DNA from: Alteromonas_E sp965248545
Lineage (GTDB): Bacteria; Pseudomonadota; Gammaproteobacteria; Enterobacterales; Alteromonadaceae
Assembly (NCBI GenBank): GCA_965248545.1
Contig: OZ252110.1
Location: 2,666,001-2,730,000 of the forward strand
Reading direction: 5' to 3'
Length of the DNA: 64,000 bases
Shown here: positions 45,399 to 53,892 of the stretch, in pieces
How positions within the stretch are numbered: the stretch's first letter is position 1
How the letters are laid out: each line of letters begins with the position of its first letter
Made by a program: the position numbers and the translations under genes
Notes under the pieces: model-generated
Seen by the model: only the letters and a program-made list of their open reading frames with translations
Told to the model about the DNA's origin: nothing
The model's database searches: none

Positions 45399-47219
45399 AT
45401 GGCGGTACTCCTAAAAGGTTGGCGGGTCAATACGAGCGAATGCACGGTAACCTGTGTTGACACGAATCAAAGTGTAAAAATTGAGCCGCGCACTATGGCG
45501 GTTCTCGATGTTCTGATGCAAAACGCAGGTGAAGTTGTCAGCCGTGATGCTTTTGTCAATGAAGTATGGCAAGGCCGAGTTACAGTTGATGAGGCCTTAA
45601 CACGTTGTATTTCTGAACTACGCAAAATATTTAACGACAGTAACAAACAGCCTGAATATATCCAGACGGTTCACAAGAAAGGCTACAAATTACTCGTCGT
45701 TCCCCAAACATTAGATAACGAAAGCCATGCTGTCGATAGTGCAGCTCGAAGATCGCTAAACCAGTTGCAGCTAACGTCGTTTGTCTTAATTTTGCTTACT
45801 GGATTGTTTTTTGTTGGCTGGAAGATGTTGCATCTTGATCAACAAGCTGAGCCCTTTCAGGTCGCCGAGGAGAATACTTATACGGATCTGAATACTGTGC
45901 GCTCTTTGTTGTTTGAAGCAGAAGATGCAGCTCATACTTTGTACTGGAGAAATACGAACGACAACAAGCGATATCAAATTAAATCGTTGCAAGTGCTGGA
46001 AGAGCACAATTCGAAACCGCAAGCATTGGTAAAAATCGTTGATGACTCTGACTTTGCCATTTGGCAAACGCGTTATGCCAACACTGAGGTCGTTATGAGA
46101 CATGCAGCGATTGAAGCCGCAATTGAAGTGCTAATGCTACTCAAAACACAGAAACGAGCACCTGAACTCGCAGGGTTACAACGTTCTCTGCATGCAAGTT
46201 ATCAACACGCGCTGTTTTTGATTGACTCACGAGGTCAGGACAATCTGGCGTTAGCAGTTGAGCTATTGGACGACATTCTTGCTAAACAACCCGATTTTAT
46301 TATGGCGCTGGTACAAAAGTCAGTCGCGGTCAGAATGCAGAGTTTTTACCAGCCCAGCATTGAGTTAAGAGAACAAAAGACCATTCAGTATAATCTGCTA
46401 ATAAAACAGGCGCGTTTGCTCGATGCGAGTCACCCGGTTATCGCTAGCTTGGCGAGCCAAATAGATACTGGCATTTGGAATTGGCGCGAGTATGAAACTC
46501 GCCTAACGCAGGCAGTTGAGTATGCCCCTGCGTGCACCATCTGCGTTCGAAACCTCGCTGAGCACTACTTAAACCTTGGTCATTATCAACGCGCCGAAAC
46601 ATTGGTCACGCAACACTTAGAGTTCTTCCCTTTGTCAATAATGATGCACAGTTTTTTGGGACAAATATGCAACATGCAAGGCAAAACTGAGTGCGCATCT
46701 TCTCAAGTCCAAACAATAGCTGCACTGGGGCGCTCTAGCGGTTCAGACACACTTGCTATGGAGTTGAATATTGCCATTATCAACGGCGATGCTGAGCGTT
46801 ATCGAGTCTTATCTACAGCTATGGTAGAGAAGCATCCGGGTTACTCAGCTCACAAAGCCGCGATGGATGCACTGCTGGCAAATGACTACGAGGCCTTTAT
46901 TGACCATGTAGATAGTATGCCACGCTTAGATTTTAATATGGCTGTGTCAGCGGGAAGATTTACTCAACTTGTAGAGCGAATAATACGCAACATATCCAAC
47001 GGTAATGTGCGGGATTTACGACTCTTACATGGCTGGTTGGCGCCCGATACTCATTTATCAACCTACTATCGTTCTAGACTAAAAGCATTAAAGAACCGTC
47101 CAGACATACAACAATTTTTAACTGACATCCGTTTACTTGATTTCTGGCGTGAAACTGATCGATGGCCAGACTACTGTGTCAATTCAGAGTACCAACAGCA
47201 TCGCCCTAGTTTCTGTTAG
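45399..47219 (+). CDS. CadC-like transmembrane winged-helix regulator with helical repeats
   Basis: 606 residues. OmpR-type winged-helix DNA-binding domain at the N-terminus (1-100; SRDAFVNEVWQGRVTVDEALTRCISELRKIF and YIQTVHKKGYKLL), a short linker, one membrane helix (about 124-143), and a long periplasmic part with TPR-like helical repeats (from about 260). No phosphorylation domain. CadC/ToxR-type proteins bind DNA directly from the membrane. Direct TTAGGA repeats at 11-bp spacing lie 93 bp after its stop, in front of the next gene, which is the most obvious target. Confidence 0.88.
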   Translation: MAVLLKGWRVNTSECTVTCVDTNQSVKIEPRTMAVLDVLMQNAGEVVSRDAFVNEVWQGRVTVDEALTRCISELRKIFNDSNKQPEYIQTVHKKGYKLLVVPQTLDNESHAVDSAARRSLNQLQLTSFVLILLTGLFFVGWKMLHLDQQAEPFQVAEENTYTDLNTVRSLLFEAEDAAHTLYWRNTNDNKRYQIKSLQVLEEHNSKPQALVKIVDDSDFAIWQTRYANTEVVMRHAAIEAAIEVLMLLKTQKRAPELAGLQRSLHASYQHALFLIDSRGQDNLALAVELLDDILAKQPDFIMALVQKSVAVRMQSFYQPSIELREQKTIQYNLLIKQARLLDASHPVIASLASQIDTGIWNWREYETRLTQAVEYAPACTICVRNLAEHYLNLGHYQRAETLVTQHLEFFPLSIMMHSFLGQICNMQGKTECASSQVQTIAALGRSSGSDTLAMELNIAIINGDAERYRVLSTAMVEKHPGYSAHKAAMDALLANDYEAFIDHVDSMPRLDFNMAVSAGRFTQLVERIIRNISNGNVRDLRLLHGWLAPDTHLSTYYRSRLKALKNRPDIQQFLTDIRLLDFWRETDRWPDYCVNSEYQQHRPSFC

Positions 47220-47312
47220 CCTTAATTGCACTCCAACCTCAGTAGTATCGGTGCTTTATTGATAATTAAAGCCCCCACTTAACTATCTGTTTTTAAAGCT
47301 TTTTATAAATAT

Positions 47313-47340
47313 TTAGGAAATCATTAGGAATTCCTTAGGA
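47313..47340 (+). promoter_or_regulatory. Triple TTAGGA direct repeat, 11-bp periodic operator
   Basis: TTAGGA occurs at 47313-47318, 47324-47329 and 47335-47340, spaced exactly 11 bp. Such helically phased direct repeats are the recognition pattern of OmpR/PhoB-type winged-helix domains. The array ends 25 bp upstream of a probable -35 box. Confidence 0.65.
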
Positions 47341-47365
47341 GTCTTGCGAGCTATTTTTTTAGCGC

Positions 47366-47395
47366 TTGTCCACACTAGCGCTGAAACGTTGTAAT
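47366..47395 (+). promoter_or_regulatory. Probable promoter of the PEP-CTERM-like gene
   Basis: TTGTCC (47366-47371), 18-bp spacer, TGTAAT (47390-47395). The predicted transcription start is near 47402, about 22 nt before the ATG at 47424. Confidence 0.5.
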
Positions 47396-47423
47396 CACGC
47401 TCATTTAACTACTAAGGATTGTT

Positions 47424-48107
47424 ATGCGGCCCATAAAAATTTTACTATTCACCTGTCTTCTCGGTTCAGCTTTGCACGCGAACGCGTCATTGATTAGTGT
47501 TGCGACTTACTTTTCACAAGATTCGTTTTCAAATGGCGGCAGTGTCACTGGTTTCTTTCGAGGAACTGATTTAAATGGTGATGGCATACTGTTGTCATCA
47601 TCACCTTTTATTAGTGCTTTTACTGGCGTAGCGCTCAGTAATGAACTCGAATACGCGGAAATAACCTTTTCAGGCACAGGAACCTCGCTAGGAAGCCAGA
47701 CGCTCATTTACGACAAATCCGTCGCCGACGTTTTTGCTCCTCAAAATTTCTTCTTTGGCTTTTCCTTCAACATTGGGAGCGGGACGATTGGGGATGAAGA
47801 CAACGAAGGTTTTAGTTTCTCTCCCTTCGCTCCCAGTACCAACTATCTGCTGGGAGCGGTTTTCAAGAGCCTGTTCATTGATTCCTTGAACAACGTAGAT
47901 GTAGGTCAATTTGGAAGCTGCGATGGCATTCTATTTTGCGGCGCGATATTGGAGTTAGTACCCGACGCAAATAGTCCATCGGGTATAGCCACCTATTCTC
48001 AGAGTTTGAGTGCAGCAAGGGTAAGCGTAGATGAGCCGAGTGCAATGGGAGTGATGTTGATGTTATTTGGCATTGTAGCGCTTCGAAAATGCCGAGCATT
48101 GTCCTAA
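47424..48107 (+). CDS. Secreted protein with PEP-CTERM-like C-terminal tail
   Basis: 227 residues. Cleavable signal peptide (MRPIKILLFTCLLGSALHANA, cleavage about residue 21). The body is Ser/Gly/Phe-rich with few charges and two close cysteines (GSCDGILFCGA), typical of small surface or matrix proteins. The C-terminus has a VDEPSAMGVM motif, a hydrophobic helix (MLMLFGIVAL) and a basic end (RKCRALS), the tripartite layout of exosortase-processed PEP-CTERM proteins, though the usual VPEP is here VDEP. ATG preceded by AAGGA. No exosortase is in this window. Confidence 0.72.
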   Translation: MRPIKILLFTCLLGSALHANASLISVATYFSQDSFSNGGSVTGFFRGTDLNGDGILLSSSPFISAFTGVALSNELEYAEITFSGTGTSLGSQTLIYDKSVADVFAPQNFFFGFSFNIGSGTIGDEDNEGFSFSPFAPSTNYLLGAVFKSLFIDSLNNVDVGQFGSCDGILFCGAILELVPDANSPSGIATYSQSLSAARVSVDEPSAMGVMLMLFGIVALRKCRALS

Positions 48108-48181
48108 AGTGCCGAGTAGCCTTTTCGGTGAGGCGATAATAGACGACGCTTAAATGCTTTATACGACTCGACGTTATTGAG

Positions 48182-48209
48182 GGCCGCAATAATGAATGCG
48201 GTCTTCTCT
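48182..48209 (+). terminator. Possible terminator after the PEP-CTERM-like gene
   Basis: GGCCGCA / TGCGGTC stem (one G-T pair) with 8-nt loop, followed by TTCTCTC. About 75 nt after the stop codon. Modest. Confidence 0.35.
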
Positions 48210-48273
48210 CATTAGTATTAACTGCACTTAGACCTATGTCACCCAAAGCGCATTAAGACCGTTCATGATCCGG

Positions 48274-48645
48274 TTAGGCGGAGGTATCGACTTTATCGAT
48301 TGGATTCGTCCAGTTTTGCGGCGTTTTACCTTGCAGCACATATGAAAACGCGATGAGTTCCGCTATCACATAATAGAGTTGTTCTGGAATCTCTTGGCCT
48401 AAATCGAGCGTACTCAGAAATTCTGACAAATACGGGTCCTCATGGATAAGTACCCCATGCTCTTCAGCGAGCTGGACGATTTCCTCCGCCAGTTCACCGA
48501 ATCCCTTAGCGACAACTTCTGGTGCAGCTCCTTTGGCACCATCTTGATATTTTAAGCCAACGGCACGCTTTACCGTTGGCTTAACCGTTGGCGTAACCGT
48601 TGGTGGTACCGTTGGTGTACCCGAAGGTTTGTTTGTTTTGCTCAT
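48274..48645 (-). CDS. Stand-alone FlhB C-terminal-domain protein (FhlB-like)
   Basis: 123 residues. N-terminal Pro-Thr-Val repeats (about 10-26) and then the cytoplasmic export-switch domain of FlhB/YscU (AVGLKYQDGAKGAAPEVVAKGFGELAEEIVQLAEEHGV...). The four FlhB membrane helices and the self-cleaving NPTH motif are absent; the domain begins exactly after where NPTH would be. Such proteins are usually encoded next to a fliK-like gene and probably bear on export switching. Directly downstream of one here (14 nt). Confidence 0.88.
   Translation of the reverse strand: MSKTNKPSGTPTVPPTVTPTVKPTVKRAVGLKYQDGAKGAAPEVVAKGFGELAEEIVQLAEEHGVLIHEDPYLSEFLSTLDLGQEIPEQLYYVIAELIAFSYVLQGKTPQNWTNPIDKVDTSA
48572..48619 (-). 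repeat. 12-bp tandem repeat coding PTV units
   Basis: ACCGTTGG starts at 48572, 48584, 48596 and 48608 on the plus strand, a perfect 12-bp period inside the fhlB-like gene. It encodes repeated Pro-Thr-Val-x units. Copy changes would keep the frame. Confidence 0.8.
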
Positions 48646-48659
48646 GGCGTTACCGTGAC

Positions 48660-50879
48660 TTATACCGTAGTTTGCAACAATTGATAGGGACGCGATTTAA
48701 GGGTTTCCGGGATTTTTCCCAGCTGGCATTGGCTGTTATTAAGTTCAAGTCCTAGAGCACCAAAACGCTTTTTGAGTAGTGGTAAATGTTCTAGCACTGC
48801 GACCTTCAAGTCTTCAGTACTGGTATAAATGTCTAACTCCAAAGACATGTCTTCTAATCGACATTTGCACAAAGCGTCACCTAGCTCACCGATACTCAGC
48901 AGCATAGTAAGACGCCAGGCATTAGCGTCATTTGACGTTTGCTTAGCATTTGAGTCAGTGGGCTTTTCTCGCGTAATGGTCAGTTCGGTATCACGCTGTG
49001 AACTTTGAGATGAAGACGGAAATGCGTAGTAAAGTAGCTCCTGACCTTGATTGGTCGAGTCCGCCTGACTCAACTTGTTATGGTAATGCGCAGATAAAAC
49101 GCGCGATAGAGCTTTAGTGAGACTCGCATTAGGATCAAGCGCCGGACTGTCTTGAGATGTTTTACGTAAACCTTTGGGCTTTGCATTAAGTTTGGCATGC
49201 TGCTCTTGCGTTTGATTCTGCACGACTGTATTCAGTACGCTAATTATCTGCGAGACGGGACTTTGCGTCGCGCCACTTTTGCTCGGTACTCGGCTCGCTA
49301 AACTTAGTTGCAATAGTGTGATTAGCCCGGTAACAAGATTATTAGCTGTTTGCGGTTGCGCTAGATTTTGCGCTTGGATCGGCACTGCAGGCAATTGAAT
49401 CAATTGGCGAATCTGAGTTGCGTCTGGTTGTGGTGTGGTTAATCCCGATACCTGTGCCAACGATTTATCGATAAGTGGTTTTATCTCGGGCTGTTGAATG
49501 GTACGCAACTGTTCTAAGGCTTGCGTTACTGCCTGTCTATTCTCAGTCGCAGAGCTTGCTTGCATAAACGAATGCTTTAAAGCTGTCTGCAGCACTTGCT
49601 GAGCTTGTTCAGACGGCTTGGCAATGCTCATATCTTGTCTCATGAAGGGCGCTGGTGTCTGAGGTTGTTGCATGGTTGAAGCCGTTGAGCTTATGCTAAC
49701 TGAGTCGCGAATACTCTGCGATTGTGGCTGCGACCGAGCTTGCGACTGCGGGACGACCGGCAGCTGAAGGAACTGACGCAACCCTGTTGCACCGCTGTCG
49801 GCACGATTGGTTTGTGGCGTCGGAGCGGGTTGATTAGACGCCAACGCTGCACTTAACTGATTGAGTTGGTGCCACGAGTGTTGATTGGTTTGCTGCTGTT
49901 GTGTGTCCAGTTTCAGTAATGGTGTTTGCGCGCTAACAATAAGCTGTTGGCCCGAAATTTTTAACGAGAGTTGAATATTCGTTTGCTGCGCTGCCCCTTG
50001 GCTAATCTGTTGTATCGAGGTGTTGACGGTAGATGGTAACTGAGCCAAGAGCGGCGCAAATATCGGGTTACTAGTGGTAACACTCAAGCCTGTATTGAGG
50101 CTTTGTATTAGCGTTTGCTTTACCAATGGGGAGCTCGTTGATAGCGTCGCTTTTATTGGTGTACCCGTAGTGACTACAGGTGATTTAGCTGGATTTTTTT
50201 GTTCCGTACTTGGTTCAGCCGCTGGTCGTAAATTAGCGGGGATCAACTCAGCAACCCACTGCCCAGCACGTTGTTGTACTTGAACGTTGACAGGCTGACC
50301 AACCTCCAAACCCAAGTTGCTATTGTTGATCGTCAGTGGAACACTACTAACCCCGGCAACCGGGGGCTGCAATGACACGATAACACGTTGGCCAGAAACA
50401 GCAGAAACGACAGCGTTTAGTGGCGTATTTAGGAGTGTAGAGCGCGATAGGGCCTTACTTACGTCAGGTAGCTTCGCTAAGACATCCAATAAATTTTGTA
50501 ACTGCTGACTACTCACTTGGGTGTTTAATAATGTTCGAGCTTCACCGTAGAGCCGCAATTGTTGGGCAGCACTATTTAGTGCAGCGTACTTGAGTTCGGG
50601 TAGAGCCCTTAACAGCTGGTCTGATGGGGTCCAAGAGGATTGCGTATTGGCAGTCGTCGATGCGTTAAACAACGCACCGGGTTGTTTTGGTAATTCCAAG
50701 GCAATGAGCACCTTGCCAGCCGAGCTCCGCACCACCAGACTTTGCTGGTTTAGACTTGCGGTTATTGGCGTTAAATTTCCGAGTGCAGCTGCTGAACCGG
50801 TCGCATTGACCGCGGTGGATACCGATTGGCTCACCTTGGCAGCGGCAGCCTGTAATTGCTGTAAATTGACGTCTTGCAT
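48660..50879 (-). CDS. FliK-like flagellar hook-length control protein
   Basis: 739 residues. Gln/Ser/Thr/Ala-rich, low-complexity N-terminal two thirds (about 1-620), likely the extended ruler part, and a folded C-terminal domain (about 640-739) with WRLTMLLSIGELGDALCKCRLEDMSLELDIY and LGLELNNSQCQLG, resembling the Flg_hook C-terminal domain. The main fliK of the organism may be elsewhere. Two Cys in the C-terminal domain are uncommon for FliK. Paired with the FhlB-like gene downstream. Confidence 0.8.
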   Translation of the reverse strand: MQDVNLQQLQAAAAKVSQSVSTAVNATGSAAALGNLTPITASLNQQSLVVRSSAGKVLIALELPKQPGALFNASTTANTQSSWTPSDQLLRALPELKYAALNSAAQQLRLYGEARTLLNTQVSSQQLQNLLDVLAKLPDVSKALSRSTLLNTPLNAVVSAVSGQRVIVSLQPPVAGVSSVPLTINNSNLGLEVGQPVNVQVQQRAGQWVAELIPANLRPAAEPSTEQKNPAKSPVVTTGTPIKATLSTSSPLVKQTLIQSLNTGLSVTTSNPIFAPLLAQLPSTVNTSIQQISQGAAQQTNIQLSLKISGQQLIVSAQTPLLKLDTQQQQTNQHSWHQLNQLSAALASNQPAPTPQTNRADSGATGLRQFLQLPVVPQSQARSQPQSQSIRDSVSISSTASTMQQPQTPAPFMRQDMSIAKPSEQAQQVLQTALKHSFMQASSATENRQAVTQALEQLRTIQQPEIKPLIDKSLAQVSGLTTPQPDATQIRQLIQLPAVPIQAQNLAQPQTANNLVTGLITLLQLSLASRVPSKSGATQSPVSQIISVLNTVVQNQTQEQHAKLNAKPKGLRKTSQDSPALDPNASLTKALSRVLSAHYHNKLSQADSTNQGQELLYYAFPSSSQSSQRDTELTITREKPTDSNAKQTSNDANAWRLTMLLSIGELGDALCKCRLEDMSLELDIYTSTEDLKVAVLEHLPLLKKRFGALGLELNNSQCQLGKIPETLKSRPYQLLQTTV

Positions 50880-51134
50880 GCCTTGTTATCGGGTTAAGCC
50901 AGATAGTCTTGATTGTAGCGCAATTCGCGATTTGATCTTGCGCAAATCTCATCGTCAAATATCACGTATACTTCGCGCCTCTGAAAAATCATAAATCCTG
51001 TTGAATTATTCAGTAAAAGTGACCGATATGAGAACCTTTTTCGGTGTCATTTGTGCTACAATCGGCGGCAATTTTATTGGGTGTTAAAGCGTGACTCGGT
51101 TTAATCAACACATTTGCGTAAGGAACTAGCCATA

Positions 51135-51770
51135 TTGCAGAGTTTACAAGCAGTTAATGTATCCTGCGTGCGACGTGACAGAGTTCTATTTGAAGATCTC
51201 AGTGTGGAATTATCGCCGGGTCGACTGGTTTATTTAACCGGGCAAAATGGCGCCGGAAAGACCAGTCTATTGCGCATCCTTGTTGGGTTTGTCGCACCAG
51301 CCGCCGGAGAAGTGCGCTATCGCGGTGAGAGTATAGCCAATTCCGTTGCACGACGGGCGTTAAACAAAGACTTAATCTACGTTGGTCACAAGTCTGCTCT
51401 AGACCCGCATGCATCCGCTGTGGAAAACAGTCGGTTTTGGTGCGCGCAACAAGGCATATCAGTCAGTGATGATGAAATATACGCTACGCTGAGCAAACTT
51501 GGATTAGTTGGATTGGAAGACTTGCCTTGTGGTCAATTATCAGCTGGGCAAAATCGTCGTGTAGCGTTGGCGCGATTGTGGTTTAAATGCGACGCAAAGA
51601 TTTGGATTCTGGATGAACCGTTTACCGCGCTTGATGTTGATGGCATCGCTTTGATTGAACAAACCATCGAAGCTTTCCTGAAACGAGGAGGCTCTGTGCT
51701 AATGACGTCGCATCAAACATTGAGCTATTTGACAGAATGGCATTCGGTTGAATTGGAGTATCGGTTGTAA
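51135..51770 (+). CDS. ccmA: Heme export ATP-binding protein CcmA
   Basis: About 211 residues from the TTG at 51135 (LQSLQAVNVSCVRRDRVLFEDL, start codon read as Met), which has AAGGA about 10 nt upstream. An in-frame TTG at 51114 gives seven more residues but has no ribosome site. ABC ATPase of the heme-handling CcmABCD complex in cytochrome c maturation. Walker A GQNGAGKT, signature LSAGQNRRVALARL and Walker B WILDEPFTALD. The stop overlaps the ccmB start by 1 nt. Confidence 0.92.
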   Translation: MQSLQAVNVSCVRRDRVLFEDLSVELSPGRLVYLTGQNGAGKTSLLRILVGFVAPAAGEVRYRGESIANSVARRALNKDLIYVGHKSALDPHASAVENSRFWCAQQGISVSDDEIYATLSKLGLVGLEDLPCGQLSAGQNRRVALARLWFKCDAKIWILDEPFTALDVDGIALIEQTIEAFLKRGGSVLMTSHQTLSYLTEWHSVELEYRL

Positions 51771-52438
51771 TGTTAAGTCCATATCACGCGATGTTGCACA
51801 GAGAACTGACTCTCGCGATCCGGCAAAAAGCCGAACTCGTCCAACCCTTGGTGTTCTTTATCCTAGTGGTTAGTTTGTTCCCTCTAGGCGTCGGGCCATC
51901 GCCAGAGACACTCCAGCGCATTGGGCCCGGTGTTATCTGGGTTGCGGCCATCTTGTCATCACTACTGGGAATGGAACGCTTGTTTAGAGATGACTATCAG
52001 CAAGGCTGGTTAGAGCAGCTAGCGTTAACAGATGCTTCGCTGGCAGGGTTGATGGCGATAAAAGTTATGTGTCACTGGCTGGTAGCTTTTGTCCCGTTGG
52101 TGGTTGTTTCACCGATTTTGGCGCTGTTTTTGAATCTTACTGAACCCATGTATTGGGCATTGTTAGCAACTTTGGCCGTTGGAACACCGTTAATTAGTCT
52201 AGTCGGCGCGATTGCGGTCGGTTTGACCGTCGGTTTAAACCGTGGCGGAGTGTTACTCGCCTTGCTGTTGATACCTTTGTTTATCCCGTTGCTAATTTTT
52301 GCGACCTCTGCAATAGATGCTGCGTCGATGAACCTGCCATATGGACCGCAAATCGCTATTATCGGCGCTTTGTTGTTGTTGGCGATGGCACTGGCGCCGT
52401 TCGCCATTAGTTATGCTGTGAAAGTGAGTTTAAATTAA
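51770..52438 (+). CDS. ccmB: Heme exporter permease CcmB
   Basis: 222 residues with six predicted helices; starts with the typical MLSPYHAMLHRELTLAIRQ and has FFILVVSLFPLGVGP and LERLFRDDYQQGWLEQL-type motifs (here MERLFRDDYQQGWLEQL). Forms the membrane part of the CcmABCD complex with CcmC. Overlaps ccmA by 1 nt and is followed immediately by ccmC. Confidence 0.95.
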   Translation: MLSPYHAMLHRELTLAIRQKAELVQPLVFFILVVSLFPLGVGPSPETLQRIGPGVIWVAAILSSLLGMERLFRDDYQQGWLEQLALTDASLAGLMAIKVMCHWLVAFVPLVVVSPILALFLNLTEPMYWALLATLAVGTPLISLVGAIAVGLTVGLNRGGVLLALLLIPLFIPLLIFATSAIDAASMNLPYGPQIAIIGALLLLAMALAPFAISYAVKVSLN

Positions 52439-53188
52439 ATGTGGAAATGGCTTCACCCATACGCGAAACCTGAACGCGCATATGATTTGTGTAGCACACT
52501 GCTACCGTGGTTCGCGGTGATTGCTGCGCTAAGTTTAACGATTGGGACACTTTGGGGATTGCTGTTTGCCCCGCCGGACTATCAACAGGGCGATTCGTTT
52601 CGAATTATCTACATTCATGTACCCAGTGCGATGTTGTCTATGTCGACCTACGTCGCCATGGCGATCGCTGCCCTAGTCGGCATGATTTGGCAGTGGAAAA
52701 CAGCTTATATGGCAATGATCGCGATAGCCCCAGTTGGTGCTGTAATGACGTTTATCGCGCTGTTCACGGGCGCTGCATGGGGCAAGCCAATGTGGGGGAC
52801 CTGGTGGATCTGGGACGCCCGGCTGACATCTGAACTCATCTTACTCTTCTTGTACTTAGGTGTAATGGCGCTGTATAGCGCATTCGATGACAAGCAACAG
52901 GCTGGTAAGGCTGCAGGTATTATGGCACTAGTGGGGGTAATCAATGTTCCCATTATCCACTTCTCTGTTGAATGGTGGAATACTCTGCACCAGGGGGCAA
53001 CCATCACGAAATTCGGCAAACCATCAATAGCGCCTGAAATGCTGTGGCCATTGTTGATCAATATACTCGGGTTTGCCGCCTTTGTTGGTGCTGTCAGCCT
53101 GATTCGAATGAAAAATGAACTATTGCGTCGCGAATTCCATCGCCCTTGGGCGATTGAAAAAGCGCAGCAGTTGAGCCAGGGCAAATAG
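52439..53188 (+). CDS. ccmC: Heme lyase subunit CcmC
   Basis: 249 residues, six helices. Contains the WWD-type heme-handling motif WGTWWIWDARLTSELILL and the two His-bearing segments (IYIHVPSA and HFSVEWWNTLHQ) that ligate heme. Hands heme to CcmE. Starts right after the ccmB stop. Confidence 0.96.
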   Translation: MWKWLHPYAKPERAYDLCSTLLPWFAVIAALSLTIGTLWGLLFAPPDYQQGDSFRIIYIHVPSAMLSMSTYVAMAIAALVGMIWQWKTAYMAMIAIAPVGAVMTFIALFTGAAWGKPMWGTWWIWDARLTSELILLFLYLGVMALYSAFDDKQQAGKAAGIMALVGVINVPIIHFSVEWWNTLHQGATITKFGKPSIAPEMLWPLLINILGFAAFVGAVSLIRMKNELLRREFHRPWAIEKAQQLSQGK

Positions 53189-53205
53189 CAGAGGATGACC
53201 ACAAC

Positions 53206-53412
53206 ATGATGACACTGCAATTTGACAGTTTTAGTGCGTTTCTTGACATGGGGGGCTACGGCTTTTTTGTCTGGCTTTCTTTTGCTGTAACCCTTGTGGC
53301 TATGGTCGGGATTTGGTTTGAAAGCCGAAAGGCCCGCCAACAAGTGGTTCGACAGATTCTTCAAGAGCAAGCGCGCAAGCAACGTATTCAAACTGCGAAG
53401 TTAGCTAAGTAG
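53206..53412 (+). CDS. ccmD: Heme exporter protein CcmD
   Basis: 68 residues: one membrane helix (GGYGFFVWLSFAVTLVAMVGIWFES, about 17-41) and a basic cytoplasmic tail. The short N-terminal FDSFSAFLDMGGYGF segment is typical. It stabilises CcmE in the CcmABCD complex. Lies between ccmC and ccmE as in other ccm operons. Confidence 0.92.
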   Translation: MMTLQFDSFSAFLDMGGYGFFVWLSFAVTLVAMVGIWFESRKARQQVVRQILQEQARKQRIQTAKLAK

Positions 53413-53426
53413 TATAGGTAATATTC

Positions 53427-53891
53427 ATGAATCCACGTCGACAAAAACGATTAGCCGCGGTACTGGGCGTACTAGTGCTCATTGGTGGGGCTATTGGCTT
53501 GATGCTGTATGCTCTCAATGAAAATATTGATTTGTTTTATACACCTTCAGAAATTGTAGAAGGCAAAAATGGCACTATGCCTCAAGTGGGTCAGCGATTG
53601 CGGATAGGCGGTTTGGTCGTCGAAGGCAGTGTGCGCCGCGAGTCCGAAAGTCTCGCAGTGAGTTTTGATCTTGTGGATGTTGGTGAGATCGTCACGGTGC
53701 GATACTCAGGGATTCTTCCCGATCTATTCCGAGAGGGTCAGGGTATTGTTGCAACCGGCGTGTTGGTTGAACCACGCTTAATCGAAGCACAGGAAGTTCT
53801 AGCAAAGCACGACGAAGAATATATGCCGCCGGAATTGGCTGAAAAACTTAAGGGTATAAAACACGTCAAACCTAGCGAGGCCCAATACTAA
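53427..53891 (+). CDS. ccmE: Heme chaperone CcmE
   Basis: 154 residues: helix about 9-29, then the periplasmic OB-fold domain. The covalent heme-binding His is H128 in LAKHDEEYMPPE, with Y132 following. Carries heme from CcmABCD to CcmFH. ATG preceded by a weak ribosome site (TAGGTAAT). Confidence 0.95.
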   Translation: MNPRRQKRLAAVLGVLVLIGGAIGLMLYALNENIDLFYTPSEIVEGKNGTMPQVGQRLRIGGLVVEGSVRRESESLAVSFDLVDVGEIVTVRYSGILPDLFREGQGIVATGVLVEPRLIEAQEVLAKHDEEYMPPELAEKLKGIKHVKPSEAQY

Positions 53892-53892
53892 G

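Noticed and set aside
48541..48620. CRISPR-like short repeats
   Set aside because: The 12-bp repeats are contiguous, in frame and without spacers; they code for PTV units.
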